Source: Balanoglossus misakiensis
Lineage: Eukaryota > Hemichordata
DNA: 64,000 nucleotides
Assembly (NCBI GenBank): GCA_040954595.2
Contig: CM082592.2
Location: 3,968,001-4,032,000, forward strand
Reading direction: 5' to 3'
This document shows positions 37,382 to 49,609 of this stretch, piece after piece. Each line of letters starts with the position of its first letter. The first letter of the stretch is position 1. Below the pieces are notes generated by a model that was given only the letters and a program-made list of their open reading frames with translations, made no database searches and was not told where the DNA came from. A program made the translations under genes and the position numbers.

Positions 37382-39659
37382 TATCACCGGAGTGGCTTTC
37401 AAACAGGGGTTACTCAACAACCCTCTTCAGTTTCTGTTGCTAGGGACGCTACGGGAGAACAATAGCAGCTATCAGATTGGACTGGATTTGTGTGTTTGTA
37501 TGCGTACCCATTGGTCGCACCCAATGTGCGTCTGAATTAACCTAACCCCGATTTTCGAGTTTTACCCCGCGGTAAAAAAAACCCCAGAGGTCAGAAATTA
37601 ATCCCCCAAGTGGTACCTGGATTTGTTTTGGATCTGACAAAAATTCACTGTATACCCCTGCATAAATTTGTCATTACAAGTCTATAAAAGTGCGGGTCAG
37701 GTGTGATTTACACAACTCGTGCGTGAGGTGTTGGCATTCTTGACTTTTAGGGGGACGTGTACAGCGCGTCGATCAACGAACAACACTACACAAAGAAGCC
37801 AGAGCACGCCTAAGTATTTCTCTGACCTTTATTTGAAATTTTTGCAAACAAGTGTGAAATGTCAAACTCGGCCAGAATTTTTTTTTATTCGTCAGTAGTT
37901 TCAATCTTCGTCTGGGGTGAGCGTGACTGTCATTTGATAGTGTAGGGTACTTGTCAAATTAGTTTGATATATTCTCCCTCACACTACCAGACCCATGATG
38001 CGACAACTGATTCAGTTTTCCTCTCACTGTGAGACGCATACTTCAACTTCCGTTATATCAAAACATAAAATAATAAAAAATAAAATTATTGGAACTTCTG
38101 AATTACACATAAAACTTATATTTGTCTCGATATGGTTTAGCCAGAAAAAAATCTATTTTGATTTGATTTTCAACTGCATTGAGGTTAATAATAAAATGGG
38201 CACCATTTTAGTTTACAGCTTTCCAGCTTGGTATATTAAACAGTTTTAATCAAATCAAATCAAAACTCTGGAGAGTGTACAGACTGATAAGTTAAAACCG
38301 TTGGAACATTCCATTTTGGCCAGGGTTGTCAGCATGGTTTAGCAGTCAAACCATCACCAGGGATGGTGTTAGCATTTAAAATACATCCAAAAGTTGCAAA
38401 ACCTATTTCAGTTTCATATGCACAGGTACATTGACTTGCCTTTTAGAAAACCTTACCAACACACCAAATTTAGGTATCTTTGTATAGTTTCACAACCAAA
38501 GCTGAAGTGTAACCAAGGAGGCAGTTGTCAACTGCTTCCCTTTTGCGACTAGAAACCTGGTAACTGATGCATTTGCGGTAAACTCTCTCATCCTGGGCTT
38601 AACCTTTAGATTTTTTTCTGCAAAAAGTCATTGTGCTCTAGATTTTTCTCTGACATTAATTGTGCCTCTTTTTCTAATCATAAATGCTGATGTATTTGGC
38701 ACATAAAAATTATTCTAATCATAAATACAACGTTACTCCATTTTGAGCTCGTGGTGATTGAAGCTACCGAGAATGAAAAAAATACACATTGAAATGCCAG
38801 GGGCTGATGATTTTCTTGCAAGCAACAAAGAGGGGAATTACAATTTACATGCAGCTTCATGGAATGTGCTATGGAGTCGATTTTCTTGGTGAATGAAAGC
38901 TTTCACAGTGCAATTCTGTGAATACCGGTAGCTAGGAAATTTCTGGCTGTTTGACGAACCTTTCATCTTCTGTCACTTGAGGAAACCCTACAAGTGTACT
39001 TTCGTGGAGTGACTGCGTTCTCTGAGTGGCACTGTTGTCTGTCACTTTGTAAGAAATTGATGCTGTATAAATGTAGTCTGGTTGTCTAGTGAGATTTTAC
39101 TACCTCCGTCAAGTACATGTATGGTGAAATTCCTTCATTTTTCCCAGAAAATTCGAAGCTGTGATATAAAAAAAATTTGTGAAAGGGAGAGATGGATTGT
39201 TGTCTTGAAAAGATAGATGGAAAATTACTTGGGCTTTCATGCTCACTTAAAATGTCGACCACTTTTATGCTGAAAATGTCCATGCTCATGAGGATTATTT
39301 GAGTCCCTTCTGAGAAACAGCATTTTCCCCTCAAAGACTCCTGGAAAAAATCACCGGCAAAACTCAGAGAAAGTCCTGAAATTTTCCGTGACTCTGAGTC
39401 TGAGCACATGAAATCTGTGAAACCAATTGGGTTTTGGAACCACTGTTATTCAACATCCAACTCAGAGAATGTTATTTTTTTAAAAGGAGACAGAAATGTT
39501 AAACCCTGTTCTGATTAACTGGAAAAGAATTTAATCTGTCCATTCTTTCAAATTACCATCCATTAGCATAGATTAAAGTTTCTGAAACTTTGCCAGCACT
39601 TTTGGCCACAGTGCCCGCTTGATAAACTTCAATCGACCAATCAGTGTCATCCTCCAAGC
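37382..39659. other. Non-coding, no gene supported
   Basis: AT-rich. A 107-codon reverse frame at 39086-39409 has no motif or splice support. Confidence 0.5.
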
Positions 39660-39900
39660 GAAGCTGATTTGCATACAAGGAGATTACGGAGTGGGGGATA
39701 ATAATGCCCCATTGTTACAAAGTCTCCGTCAATTGTCAAGATCGTTTGGGCTCGTCCCAGACTCATTATTGTGAAATAATCGGTGTGTTCATCAGGATCA
39801 TTGTGTGTAATTTGTACTTTTTGAATCCTGTCCGCAACACTTAGCGGACATGTTCAAAATTGATCGCGGAATTGTTCTCTCTTATTGGACAAACAATCCA
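39660..39900. promoter_or_regulatory. Possible SOX/POU site cluster upstream of exon 1
   Basis: An octamer on the reverse strand (ATTTGCAT, 39667-39674), a SOX-type CATTGTTA (39710-39717) and AACAAT (39892-39897) fall within 240 bases of moderately GC-balanced sequence. They lie about 0.8 kb upstream of coding exon 1. No repeat explains the block. An enhancer is only a suggestion. Confidence 0.25.
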
Positions 39901-40439
39901 GTGACTTTCATCGGTTGTTCAATTGTCTGTGGCTCTGAACCGTGTCTCTTGGTCTGATTTCTGTGTAGGTGAATAAAAAAATCTTGTTGAAACTTTTTTC
40001 AAGAAAGTTGTCACCCCAATACAGGAATTTTCTGATAAAATCGGAATAAGTGTAAAAAAAACCCAGTAGGTCTTGTTTCAAATTCTAGCATTTTTCATTT
40101 CTCTCTTTTGAAGGGGTAAAAGTACTGTAGCAAAGCCCATTAATGAGTGGATTATCCCTTTTATAGTCAATCTTACAGTATAGTTCGACCCTTATTGATG
40201 TGTGACCGGTCGAGAGGGGAACACCACTGAGTGTTTGCATGCCTCTCTCTCTCTCAAAAAGAAAGTCTGTGGTGAACTTTTCCAACCAATTGTGTGTTAA
40301 CCACCGTATGTGCCAGCAGACACTTACTTTGATTAGCTGCGTTCGAGATTTGGCAGGGTTATACCGGTGTGCTGCACCCGATCCTAAATTGGAACTGTCG
40401 CTTCATTCTTGTGTCGTGCTCCGTGATTAATTTGTCAAC

Positions 40440-40631
40440 ACTGAGGGCCGTCTGATGTATATGAAGTCCGAATTATTGCTTTGTTTACGGCCGTCATAGC
40501 AACACATCAGAAGTGGTGTTGCTGTGTTTCCGATCAATGAGTGCGAGCGGGTTGCGTGGGTTTTTTTTTTCTGCGCTTCTGTTTTTTTTAAAAAACCTTT
40601 GAACTGGACTAGCTGTCACGAGTAACGCAAC
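40440..40631 (+). promoter_or_regulatory. Putative promoter and 5' UTR of coding exon 1
   Basis: The stretch is richer in CpG than the surrounding AT-rich DNA. It carries a forkhead-type TTGTTTAC (40481-40488) next to a half-conserved RFX-like site ending CATAGCAAC (40490-40503). It also has a small hairpin, AGCAACAC paired with GTGTTGCT (40498-40524). No TATA box is placed at a sensible distance. The transcription start cannot be fixed from sequence. Confidence 0.35.
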
Positions 40632-40707
40632 ATGGAGGATGTGAGTTTCACAGCAGACGCGAGCCCCACGGTGGAGGCAACAGGCTCGACGGTCGACTCA
40701 GGCCGGG
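40632..40707 (+). CDS. Coding exon 1 (start exon), unrecognised acidic protein
   Basis: This exon encodes residues 1-25 plus the first base of codon 26. The ATG has a good Kozak context (AAC before, G after). An in-frame TAA three codons upstream (40623-40625) fixes the start within this exon. The peptide is short, acidic and rich in Ser and Thr, with no signal peptide. The donor reads GGG|GTAGGA and leaves phase 1, which fits the next exon. The upstream 200 bases are richer in CpG than the surroundings, as expected for a promoter and 5' UTR. It could be one of several alternative first exons, since two other ATG exons in the window end in the same phase. Confidence 0.7.
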
Positions 40708-40854
40708 GTAGGAAATAATCTTAACCACAGTTGCGGAATTTTTCTCCCCCTCCCTGTGATTTACCTGGACAAACAGTGCATTACTGTCGAACGTGATTAG
40801 GGGATCGCGCCAATCTCACCATCCCATCTCTCTACCGTTCTCTACTCCACACAG

Positions 40855-41028
40855 GCACTGCAATCTACTATGACATAGACTCTGCCAAGACAGAGGCCTA
40901 CAACAACAACAACAACGACAGCAAGAAATCAAGCCAAACAAAACAGGAGAAAACAAAGAAAATGGACGGATCTGAAGCTGACGGGGAGTGGAGTGACGGA
41001 GACAACGAGGAAGAAGTCATCGGCTCCG
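40855..41028 (+). CDS. Coding exon 2, acidic with poly-Asn tract
   Basis: This exon encodes residues 26-83. It opens with GTAIYYDIDS, a hydrophobic and aromatic island that looks conserved. It continues with five Asn residues (an AAC trinucleotide run), a Lys/Ser stretch and an acidic end (GEWSDGDNEEEV). The acceptor is CCACACAG and the donor is TCCG|GTGAGA, phase 1 on both sides, so the exon is a multiple of three and could be skipped without a frameshift. A 251-codon open frame on the opposite strand overlaps it but runs through intron sequence and is an artefact. Confidence 0.75.
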
Positions 41029-42702
41029 GTGAGAGAAACAATTTTTTTCTAGAAAATAAGGAAATGTTGTTGAGTATAACTACCGGTATTTTACACCTGT
41101 AGTCAACTCCTACAGGTGACATCGTGTGGGTATAATTTACAGAATGCAGTAACCCCCCCTTTTTGTTGCAGCAGACATATTGATTGTTCAGAGGTCGGGT
41201 GCGAATTTTATTACAAAGATCTGTAGGTATTTGGGCAGTGTGTATAGCAATTACAGTAAGCCAGATAATTATACTGCCGGCCGGGGTCAAGATTTGCCTC
41301 CGTGGGAGTGAGTGAGTATGCGTGTGTGAATGAGGGTTTGATTTTTTTTTTGGAAGCGTGCCCAGAAGGGAGTTGCACTTGTAATCAGTCAAAGAGACAC
41401 CCACCGTAAAAAAAATGTGACTGATCTGTTCAAAGTGACCTCCATTAGACTGGCAAAATGGAGCCAAATGAAGCCTTAACGCGTATTTGTCAAATTTTTC
41501 ACTCGCTGCTGGGTCACCAGGGGGAGTTCTTTGTGTGTCGGGGGTCCCACTGTCAGGACTGAAAAAACCCGACAAGTTTGTGGCTCGCAACCCGGTTGTA
41601 GTAAAACGTGTGTGAACATGCACGTGAACCGGTGTATTGTTTACTCGCATCACAACTTGATTTTGGGGGCCACTGTTGGTATGCTGACGCCCTCGGTCAA
41701 AGTCTTTGCAATGACCCCCCGTCCCACATCAGATATCTGTCACAGATCATGGGGACAAAGTCATGACCACATTCATCCAATGTCCCTTCTGTATGTTTCT
41801 TCAAGATTTGACGGAAATTTTGAGACAGCAAGCAGTAGAAGTATAAAGCCTTCAATTTGACACACTTTCATTCGACTGTCTTGTTTAAAACAATACCCCC
41901 TCACCTGACAATAGATTAAATGTCTTGTGGTAATTTAAAGTGAGTTTCCGTCAGAGCACATGAGGATTAATCCTTTAATTTACCAAAAGCAGAACAAACT
42001 GGAGAGATTATCGTTAAGGAATTAAAATTTTGATAGAATCCACAATTCACGATCACAGAACGTCCTTGACTTGGTGAGAATTTTTTGTAGCATTCAGGAA
42101 GTGGACATACAGATTTGAGGAATTCTTGGGACTTTGCCAAAATTCTTCTGACTCCATTCAAAACCGTATTAAATCAAAGTGGTGACTGAAAGAAAAAAAG
42201 AATTACTGCTGTTCTGACAAGAATATCATAAAATACTATTTGAATCAAACATCCTTGAGATCAATCTGTCGTCTGCTTCGGTCAGTTGCCTTCATTTGCA
42301 AAAGTACAAAGTAACACTGTGTCTGAAAATACTGACAGAGCATGCATGCATTATTTTGTAAATAAGATATTTCAATACTATTTCACTTCATAGCGAAAGA
42401 AGTGTTATTCACATTACGTAAAATCTAACTAAGACCTGGTCATGGCTAAAATGTCCTCACATCCACATTTTACACACTTACACAATTGCATGAGACTAGG
42501 ATGGACGAAAAATATCTGTACTACAAGCTCATGCTGATTGCCAGCTCAAATTTTTGGCCAGACCTAAACTACCTGTTCATATCCTGACCAAAGCTAGTCC
42601 AGCTCTTGTCCGACCACTAATGATTATTTTCAGCCACTTATAAGCCTCCACAGACACAGGACCATAATATAAACTGTCTTATATGAACCCTGCTAGTATA
42701 TA

Positions 42703-42724
42703 CCCCCCCCCCCCCCCCCCCCCC
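42703..42724 (+). repeat. 22-base C homopolymer
   Basis: Uninterrupted C run in intron 2. One of about ten G or C runs of 10 bases or more in the window. Confidence 0.95.
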
Positions 42725-44007
42725 ATATAATCACACAGTTCAAGTGTGCTGAATTCTGATTGGAAAAAAGTCAGCATTCTTATCACTGGCAAGCATAGTT
42801 GACCCTTGACCTATTATAAGTTTTTCATTCCGGACAATTCACAGTGTTTCAATAGTTTGGCGGATTGCAAGAAAAGCTACATGCAAAAAAGTAAGAAAAT
42901 CATGTGATCCATAAAACTGAACAAAAATATTGACGTAAATCCCAAACGGAAACATTGAGGGATTGGGATTCTCAGGTTATTTTAACAATTCCTTTGTAAA
43001 ATTATGCCATTGTGCATTGTCACCATTGTCTGGACAACCAGGATAGAATTGGGACACACATTTTTGGCCCCCGGGTAACTGCTGAGGGTCATTGGCAAGG
43101 CCAGACCTCGGCAACTGTCAATGCAGAGATGAATAATGGCCGGTTGATTGTTAGAAATAGCAAACTTGACTTGCAAGAATGTGAATTATCTGAGAGACTT
43201 TAAATTACTTGTCCACAGTCCAGATGTCTTGGCTGACGTGCCTGTACCCGTGACACAGCTCTTCAGAAAAGGTAGCTTACATGGACAGTGCAACGAATTA
43301 CATGCACCAAAGCCTAAGTGACCTGTTGCATTTCAACCAATTGTCCAGGATTATCTAATTTGATGTAAAAAACTTAAGAATGATGCAGCCAGATTTTTTG
43401 ATGTTGGTATAAATTTCAACTTTCTTTAATATCTGGTTGAGAAAGATTTCGTCTGTCCAGCGATTCAGCAAGTGGAAATCTTACAAATTGGTAAAAATTA
43501 ATAAATTCACCCATATTTTGAGGCAATTTGAGATGCAACACGACAAAGTCATTGCAATCTTATTGTGCCATTTTACAATATTGAGGAAGACTACATCAAT
43601 TACTGATGGCTATGGATATACATAGGCATGTGGATAGACAGGCAGACAGACAGACTTTTTTGACAAACAAGAGTACAGACAGGAAATAATTTCTCTCCCG
43701 AAAACAACTAGCACAGAATGATGAAAAACAAATACATGTGTTTGCTGAAGTGGGAGACCCCTGGTCCACTGTACAATGATGCATTTAACAATTGAAACAC
43801 TAAACACAAATACAAGCTTTATAATCAGACACCTGATAAAACAGTAACAATTATTAATAGCCATTTGTTTGTATACCTAGTAGTACATACCTGGGTCTGT
43901 CAGCATGAATCAAATATATTACATTTTTAGGATCTTTGCAATTGCACACAGTAGAATCATGGGAAATATACCAAGGCATATACTCGCGTACATACTGATG
44001 GTTGTGA

Positions 44008-44129
44008 GGATGATGATGACAATAATGCTGATGTTGATGATGATGAGGAGGAGCAGGAGGAGCAGGAGAAGGATGATAATGATATTCAGATGATGGTGAT
44101 GATGATGATGGTGATGATGATGATGATGG

Positions 44130-44190
<61 letters not shown>

Positions 44191-44214
44191 ATTCAGATGA
44201 GGATGATGATGATA
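44008..44214 (+). repeat. GAT trinucleotide microsatellite, intron 2
   Basis: About 200 bases of GAT repeats with GAG interruptions. GATATTCAGATGA occurs twice within it, suggesting an internal duplication. It creates a false poly-His frame on the reverse strand. Confidence 0.9.
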
Positions 44215-46961
44215 TTCCAGTAAATGATGAGACTCTCCCAATTACAGGCAGACAGACAGATACAGAGACACATGCAGCACATATGCAAGACAGTTGCAAA
44301 ACCTCAATCCGTATTTATCCTCCTAACAAACAAATTAGTCTGTCTGTTCTTGAATTAAGAATTGATCCGAAAGCTTAGAACAAAGCTACTTTGATCCAAA
44401 ACTAAAGTCCAGTAGTGTGTATGTAGTAATAATTGACCGGTAGGGTGTTTGCGTGTTAGAATCCAAACCAGATTCTGTGTTTGGTGTTGGAATCCGAAAC
44501 AGATTCCAGTGGCCTACAGGTGTCACCCCTAGTGAAATATAAGTCATAACAGTCATTTCCCCCCCCCCCCCCATATTCATTTAATTCTGTTGACAATGGC
44601 AGGGGAAATGCATTAACAAACTAGAGGCTGTCAATTTTCGGCCATATTCATTTCAAAGCAAACGTAATCACGGTGTAAAGACAACAGGGATTTCTAAAGC
44701 TTACACCCCGAGAGTCATGTTGAAGTCCAAATTCACCAGGTAACGGGCAACTGTGATATTGATTCAGGTTGTGTTTATGTTTGGCATTAGCAAAGATAGC
44801 TATCTCAGGCTGATTTTCTGGCTGTGTGCCATTATTGTAAGGGCCTTTTTGCACGGAAGGTACGCTCCACTTCTGGGAGTGACCCGTTCCTCATGCCTGA
44901 CGGTCAAACAGCGTACCAAGTCAAGAGTTTAATACTGGTACATCCGTGTAATACTAGAAGGGATTTTATTTTTTGGAATGCACTCCAGGGAGAGCTATTC
45001 TCCAAATCTCCATTCTTTGCTGAATGTATTGAACTCGGGGAGCCATTTCCAAGTCTGTTTCGCTTTAATACAAGAAAAATTTACAATTGTAATTTTTGCC
45101 CTGGGAGCTTAATTTAAGCACACAGTTTTGTCAGCCATGTTGGATTTTGATCAAGTGTTTAATGGGTTTGAGGTAATCTTGTTTGCCTGAGGTTGGCGAC
45201 TCTGTTGTTTAATTTCAAAGGAGAATTATTAAAGAACAGAAGTTTGCCAGCAGAGTGCTGGTTTATGAGAAAAGCTGCAGATTTCTGATGTAGGCCGGCC
45301 ACTACTCCATGTCACAAGTTAGACAAAAACAGGCAGATTCATTTGATAAAAAAAACCTCAAGCACTAATTAAACAGGACATTTTCATGAAATTTTGATGA
45401 TTTTATTCAGGAGTTCATAAAAATCATAATGGTGGTAGTCTTTCAATAGAAATAAATTTCTCACGGAAGCTAGTTTGCATTTCTCTTCAAATTAATATGA
45501 CCTATAAATGTGTAAGTTAATGACACTGCTATATATGATGGCAGGTCAATGTATTTTATTTCACTTTCTGATGGGTGTATGTACAGACCGCGTTCAGAAT
45601 AGAATACTGGTTGATGCAACATGGTGAGTGAGTAGAAAGCTCTGTACATATCACGTGCAGAATAGAAACCAAGATCAACTCGTCAGAAATTACAGCAATA
45701 ACGTCCTTAAAATGTGAATGGCACTAACAATGTTGAAGAGAAGGTGATTGTTCGCGGTGGCTGTTGATTCGGTCGATCTCAACAGTACAGCACAGTGGGG
45801 TCCGCCTGGAGCATTCTTTCGGTGTTCCATTGGATGCTGAGTTTGTGACAGAAACATGTGTCTGCTTCGACTTAAAAGCCGTCAGCGTGACACGTTTTGC
45901 GTCGCTGCAGAACGCTGTACAGGTAATGTACATTTGAATGCACGCCAGGAAGTCATGCTTCTGTTTGGGCCGACCAAGGTTCTTCGCGTTGACTTTGTTC
46001 ATCCATTGTGATCATGTAGGCTTTTCACTTGATGTCGTAGCATCTGACAGTCAGACGAGCCTGAGATTGTGTGCTTCTTTCATGGTCCTAACATGTACAA
46101 GCTTCTCATCATATGTATGTACATGTATGATGATCTCGCAGTCGACTTTCTTCTGTGCAAACCCTAGCTGTCGTATCTGCTGCATATCTCCTGGATAAAG
46201 CCCTTCCCAGGAGAAGTACATACAGCAGCTGCAATGTATATTGTCATTTGTTTTATTTGGAGAAACATTATTTGGTGAAATATTTGTCATTTGTGTCATG
46301 TGTGTTAATTGAATTTTTCAAATCTGATTTAAAATTCAATATTACTTAAAAACTGGCATTTTGCATAATGTTAAACGTTAAGGTTTTGTATACTACTGCC
46401 ATCATTTCTTTTTACTTTATTAATTTTCATGCCCATAATCTATATTTTGTGTACCATAATACAAAACAATATTGAAAGATTGAACTTGAGCCCTGTGATT
46501 GCGCCCTCTGGAGTTCAAATACTGCATTGTTAATTTTAATAGCCAATCAGTGGTGGTGGATAGCTTGCATGTGGCAAGCCAGACGCCAGTGTCTGTTTCT
46601 AGGTTTGGAGAGTGGGATTAGTCGACAAAAACAATAAAAAAGAAATAGTAGAATTCCCCTTTTTTTGAATAGAAGTGTCTGAGATGGACACATGGTTATT
46701 TTGAGTATATGAGCTTGTACTGTGTGGCTGTATTCAAAGAACACATGTAAAACAAATTCTGGAAAATACTGATCAAAGTATACAATTATCCTGAATGTAA
46801 AAAAAGTGTGTTGCAGACTTTCCTGAACTGAACTCGTATTGAAGTTCAGCCTGTACTGTACGGCCACATGTGTTTATTAAGAAATGCTATGATTCAAAGA
46901 AGAGACTCTAGCTCTACAAGCGCACATTTTCAAACTGAACATCTTCCTGGTTTAATTTCAG

Positions 46962-47161
46962 GCGAACAGATGTTGGAAGAGTATGAGAACGGATCTGCTG
47001 ATGAAGAGGAGGAGGAAGAGGAAGGAGAGGAAGAGGAGGGGGAAGATAGTGGGACGAGTCAGGAGGAGGAACGGAGAAAGAGTAAAACTGCGAGGAAGGT
47101 GGACCACGCCGATTACATTCTGGACAACATCGATGAAGAGCTCCGTCATATCATTACTTCG
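46962..47161 (+). CDS. Coding exon 3, poly-Glu tract and helical motif
   Basis: This exon encodes residues 84-150. After EQMLEEYENG it runs into a Glu-rich block (about residues 97-113) written almost entirely with GAG and GAA codons, then a Lys/Arg-rich linker. The last 21 residues (VDHADYILDNID followed by EELRHIITS) look like an amphipathic helix and are the best candidate for a conserved interaction site in the N-terminal region. The acceptor is preceded by TTTAATTTCAG. The donor is TCG|GTGAGT in phase 0, the only phase change in the gene. A degenerate copy of the TTAA MITE lies about 30 bases past the donor. Confidence 0.75.
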
Positions 47162-48650
47162 GTGAGTTCAACTCCAGCGCGCACAAATCTTGGTAAAATC
47201 ACCCCTGTTTCATTCAGCAGAGGTCCACTTTTACAATAGAAAACAATGGATTTGGACCAATCCATTGTTGTGAAAGGGTTCAATGATTTGAGACGAAAAG
47301 GGTGTTCTTGTAAAAAGTGAAAATTAAGTTAATTTGCTGCCTGTTTTCATACCTGAAGCCAAGTGAAAAACAAGCAGGAATGATTTGAAATGGAAGCTCT
47401 CTCTTTGACTAACTTAGTCAGAGATCTCATAAAAACATGTTTGGAATGTGGGTCAGAGTTTTCACTTCAAGTAGCTGTCTGTAGTTGAATGACCAATATA
47501 TTGCTTGTTCTGTCATCTTATCAGATCCTTTGACCACCTGAGAAAAATGTGCTGAACTTTAGGTCCTTCATGTGACACTCACTTCTTCTTTCACTTCCAC
47601 TGGCCCCAAAAAATTATTTATCAAGAAAAATAGATCAATACAAATCCTTCTAAGCGACTGTACGTTTTCTTTTCTGTGGTTTTTGTCGGGCGGTGTGACT
47701 TTCCATTCTGGTCGCAAAATGCGAATTAGACGAGAGAAATCACGCGCCATGGCTCTGACAAGGTGTCGGATAGGAATGTTGTCTACGAACAATGGCTGGC
47801 GCATCTTTAATTGACACCTTTCCCTGTTTTCTCCCCATATCTGTGTCTAATCGAATTCGAAGTTAATGAAAATATTTGCCTTGTCCACCTGTACTTCGGG
47901 GGATAAACACTCCAAAAAGTCTCCAATACGTCATGCGTAGACAGAAATTCAACGCAGAACGTTCCTCAAAAACCAAGTGGTTGAACTCTAGCTTTTGAGT
48001 TATTTGTAAATGTTGCTTTCACTGTTTGTCCTAATATCGCAGACTGAACTAAAATGTGCCGTATTTGTGTAGATTTTTGAATCAGAATTATGTAAATTAT
48101 CTCAAGTTGTCTCTGCATAGTAACATTTTTGATTCAACATGGCTGCCGAGCTGTGTTAAGATTTTTTTTCGGAATTGCTTGATTTTCATGAAAACAGGGA
48201 TAATTGTTTTCATTAAATTTCACCATTTCATACAAACTTGACTGGCATAAAGTTCACAAATGTTAAATAATTGGCCAGGAAGGTCTAGTCCAACTTTTAC
48301 TATTCAGGTTAAGAAGAAATTCTTGATTGACTGATTGCAGGGCACTGATACACATTTAACATTGGTGGCAGTGTTTTCGTTACAATTTCCGACAAAGGAC
48401 GATTTCTGGCTTTTCAACCGGAAGACAATGCAACACTGCATACAGATGAAGTCTCAACACGGACAACATACTGATCAACCAATAGAATGTCCCGACAACT
48501 CACACATATTCGTTTCTCGAAACCGTGTAGTTGAACGCGACCAGAGCGTATTGAGAAAGATCGATATTCTCCAGAATCGCACTCCCCTGTTCTCGGAAAT
48601 GTACCGCGTCTCAAGTTCATAATCTTGTTCGTCATTATTTTCAAATTCAG
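47162..48650 (+). other. Intron 3 (1.5 kb)
   Basis: GTGAGT to ATTCAG, the only phase 0 intron of the model. Holds the degenerate TTAA MITE. Nothing else seen. Confidence 0.65.
47192..47284 (-). mobile_element. Degenerate TTAA-type MITE (copy 5, reverse orientation)
   Basis: Reverse complement of the family: AGAGGTCCAC, then ATAGAAAACAATGGATTTGG, then TGAAAGGGTTCAA. Both terminal TTAA motifs are mutated. It starts about 30 bases after the exon 3 donor, inside intron 3. Confidence 0.5.
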
Positions 48651-48753
48651 GGCGTTGTCATGGAGAAACCACGAACCAGGCAGCAACGAGAGAACCTGGC
48701 CAAGCAGGGCGTCGAATTCGACTATGACTCTGACAACGAGAAGTCCTTATCAG
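48651..48753 (+). CDS. Coding exon 4
   Basis: This exon encodes residues 151-184 plus one base. It begins GVVMEKPRTRQQRENLAKQG and ends in an acidic FDYDSDNEKS stretch. The acceptor is TTCAAATTCAG and the donor is TCAG|GTGTGT. It enters in phase 0 and leaves in phase 1, so skipping it would shift the frame. The basic-then-acidic layout suggests a short helix followed by a Ser/Asp cluster that could be phosphorylated by CK2 (inference). Its role is unknown. Confidence 0.7.
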
Positions 48754-49498
48754 GTGTGTTGAGTTTTTGATTTAGTTATACCGTTCTTTTTTAAAGTTGT
48801 AGTAAACTTTTCACTGTAATCTCATTCCCTCATTGTCTGTGTTGTAAGTCTCTGTAATTTTTTGTCTTGCTTCACTCGCACAAATCATTAAAATTTACAA
48901 ACACAAAATGCGAAACGGAAAGAGCAAAACAAAAAAATGGGGTAAGGTACCGGTAGTGTTATCTCCTCGAGAAAAAGTGGTACGCACTTGGTTGGGTGAT
49001 TGACTTGGGATTTCAATGATGTGTTTGTATTCTCTCACATAGGGAGCTCCTAGAATTAAAACAATTCTAGTCACCCTCTCACTTGTTGACTTACTTTTTC
49101 ACTGAAAATATAATAAATTCTCTTTTTACTGAAAATATAAATTCTCGTATGAAAAAGCTAGCTCAAAAAATAATCAGCCTTGATCTATGTATAAATATTG
49201 TATCCTATCGCATGCATTTATACAATATGGCTTCTTTTTTAAAATTAATGTTTTCTTGACGTTTTAATAATTAATATCTAACTAGAGCAGACTTATCCTA
49301 TCAAAGCATCCTTGAGAAAAATTCCGGCCCTCAACTTTGGCATTTTTGCTGCTGTTTAAATAAAAAATGCACCTCACAAAGCTGCTTGGAATATCACTGC
49401 TGCAAGAATGGCTTTGCTACCCCCAAAAAAAAAAAAAAATTCCCAGCTCGACGGCATCGTCAATTTTTAGGAATGTCATAATTTTGTTTTCCTCGTAG
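48754..49498 (+). other. Intron 4 (0.75 kb)
   Basis: GTGTGT to CTCGTAG, AT-rich, with the short duplication at 49092 and a 14-base A run at about 49426. Confidence 0.65.
49092..49149 (+). repeat. Short tandem duplication, intron 4
   Basis: TTTTTCACTGAAAATATAAT then AAATTCTC is followed directly by TTTTTACTGAAAATATAAAT then TCTC. Confidence 0.6.
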
Positions 49499-49609
49499 TC
49501 CGATCTTCCCAAAGAATGACCTCTGACACGGGAACCATGGATACCGGTCTGGGTAGTGGCAGTATGGTAGATGAGTACGGCTCCTCTGATATGGAGAATG
49601 GGCACTTTG
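49499..49609 (+). CDS. Coding exon 5, Ser/Thr/Gly-rich
   Basis: This exon encodes residues 185-221. The peptide is rich in Met, Ser, Thr, Gly and Asp (SDTGTMDTGLGSGSMVDEYG) and likely disordered. The acceptor is TTTTCCTCGTAG and the donor is TTTG|GTAAGG, a strong match to consensus. It is phase 1 on both sides and 111 bases long, so it is a symmetrical exon that could be a cassette. Confidence 0.7.

Larger units (their letters stand above)
41029..46961 (+). other. Intron 2 (5.9 kb)
   Basis: GTGAGA to TTTCAG. Contains the 22-base C run, the GAT microsatellite, a 14-base C run (44559-44572) and a 97-codon open frame at 44824-45117 that has no repeat-element or protein motif I recognise. A symmetrical cassette exon could be hidden here. 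Confidence 0.65.

Noticed and set aside
40898-41653. 251-codon open frame on the reverse strand
   Set aside because: It is antisense to exon 2 and continues through clear intron sequence; low-complexity composition and no splice or domain support.
43919-44299. Reverse-strand frame with a long poly-His run
   Set aside because: Translation of the GAT microsatellite, not a gene.
44824-45117. 97-codon open frame considered as a transposon or cassette exon
   Set aside because: No reverse transcriptase, transposase or zinc-finger pattern, and no acceptor in phase with the gene.
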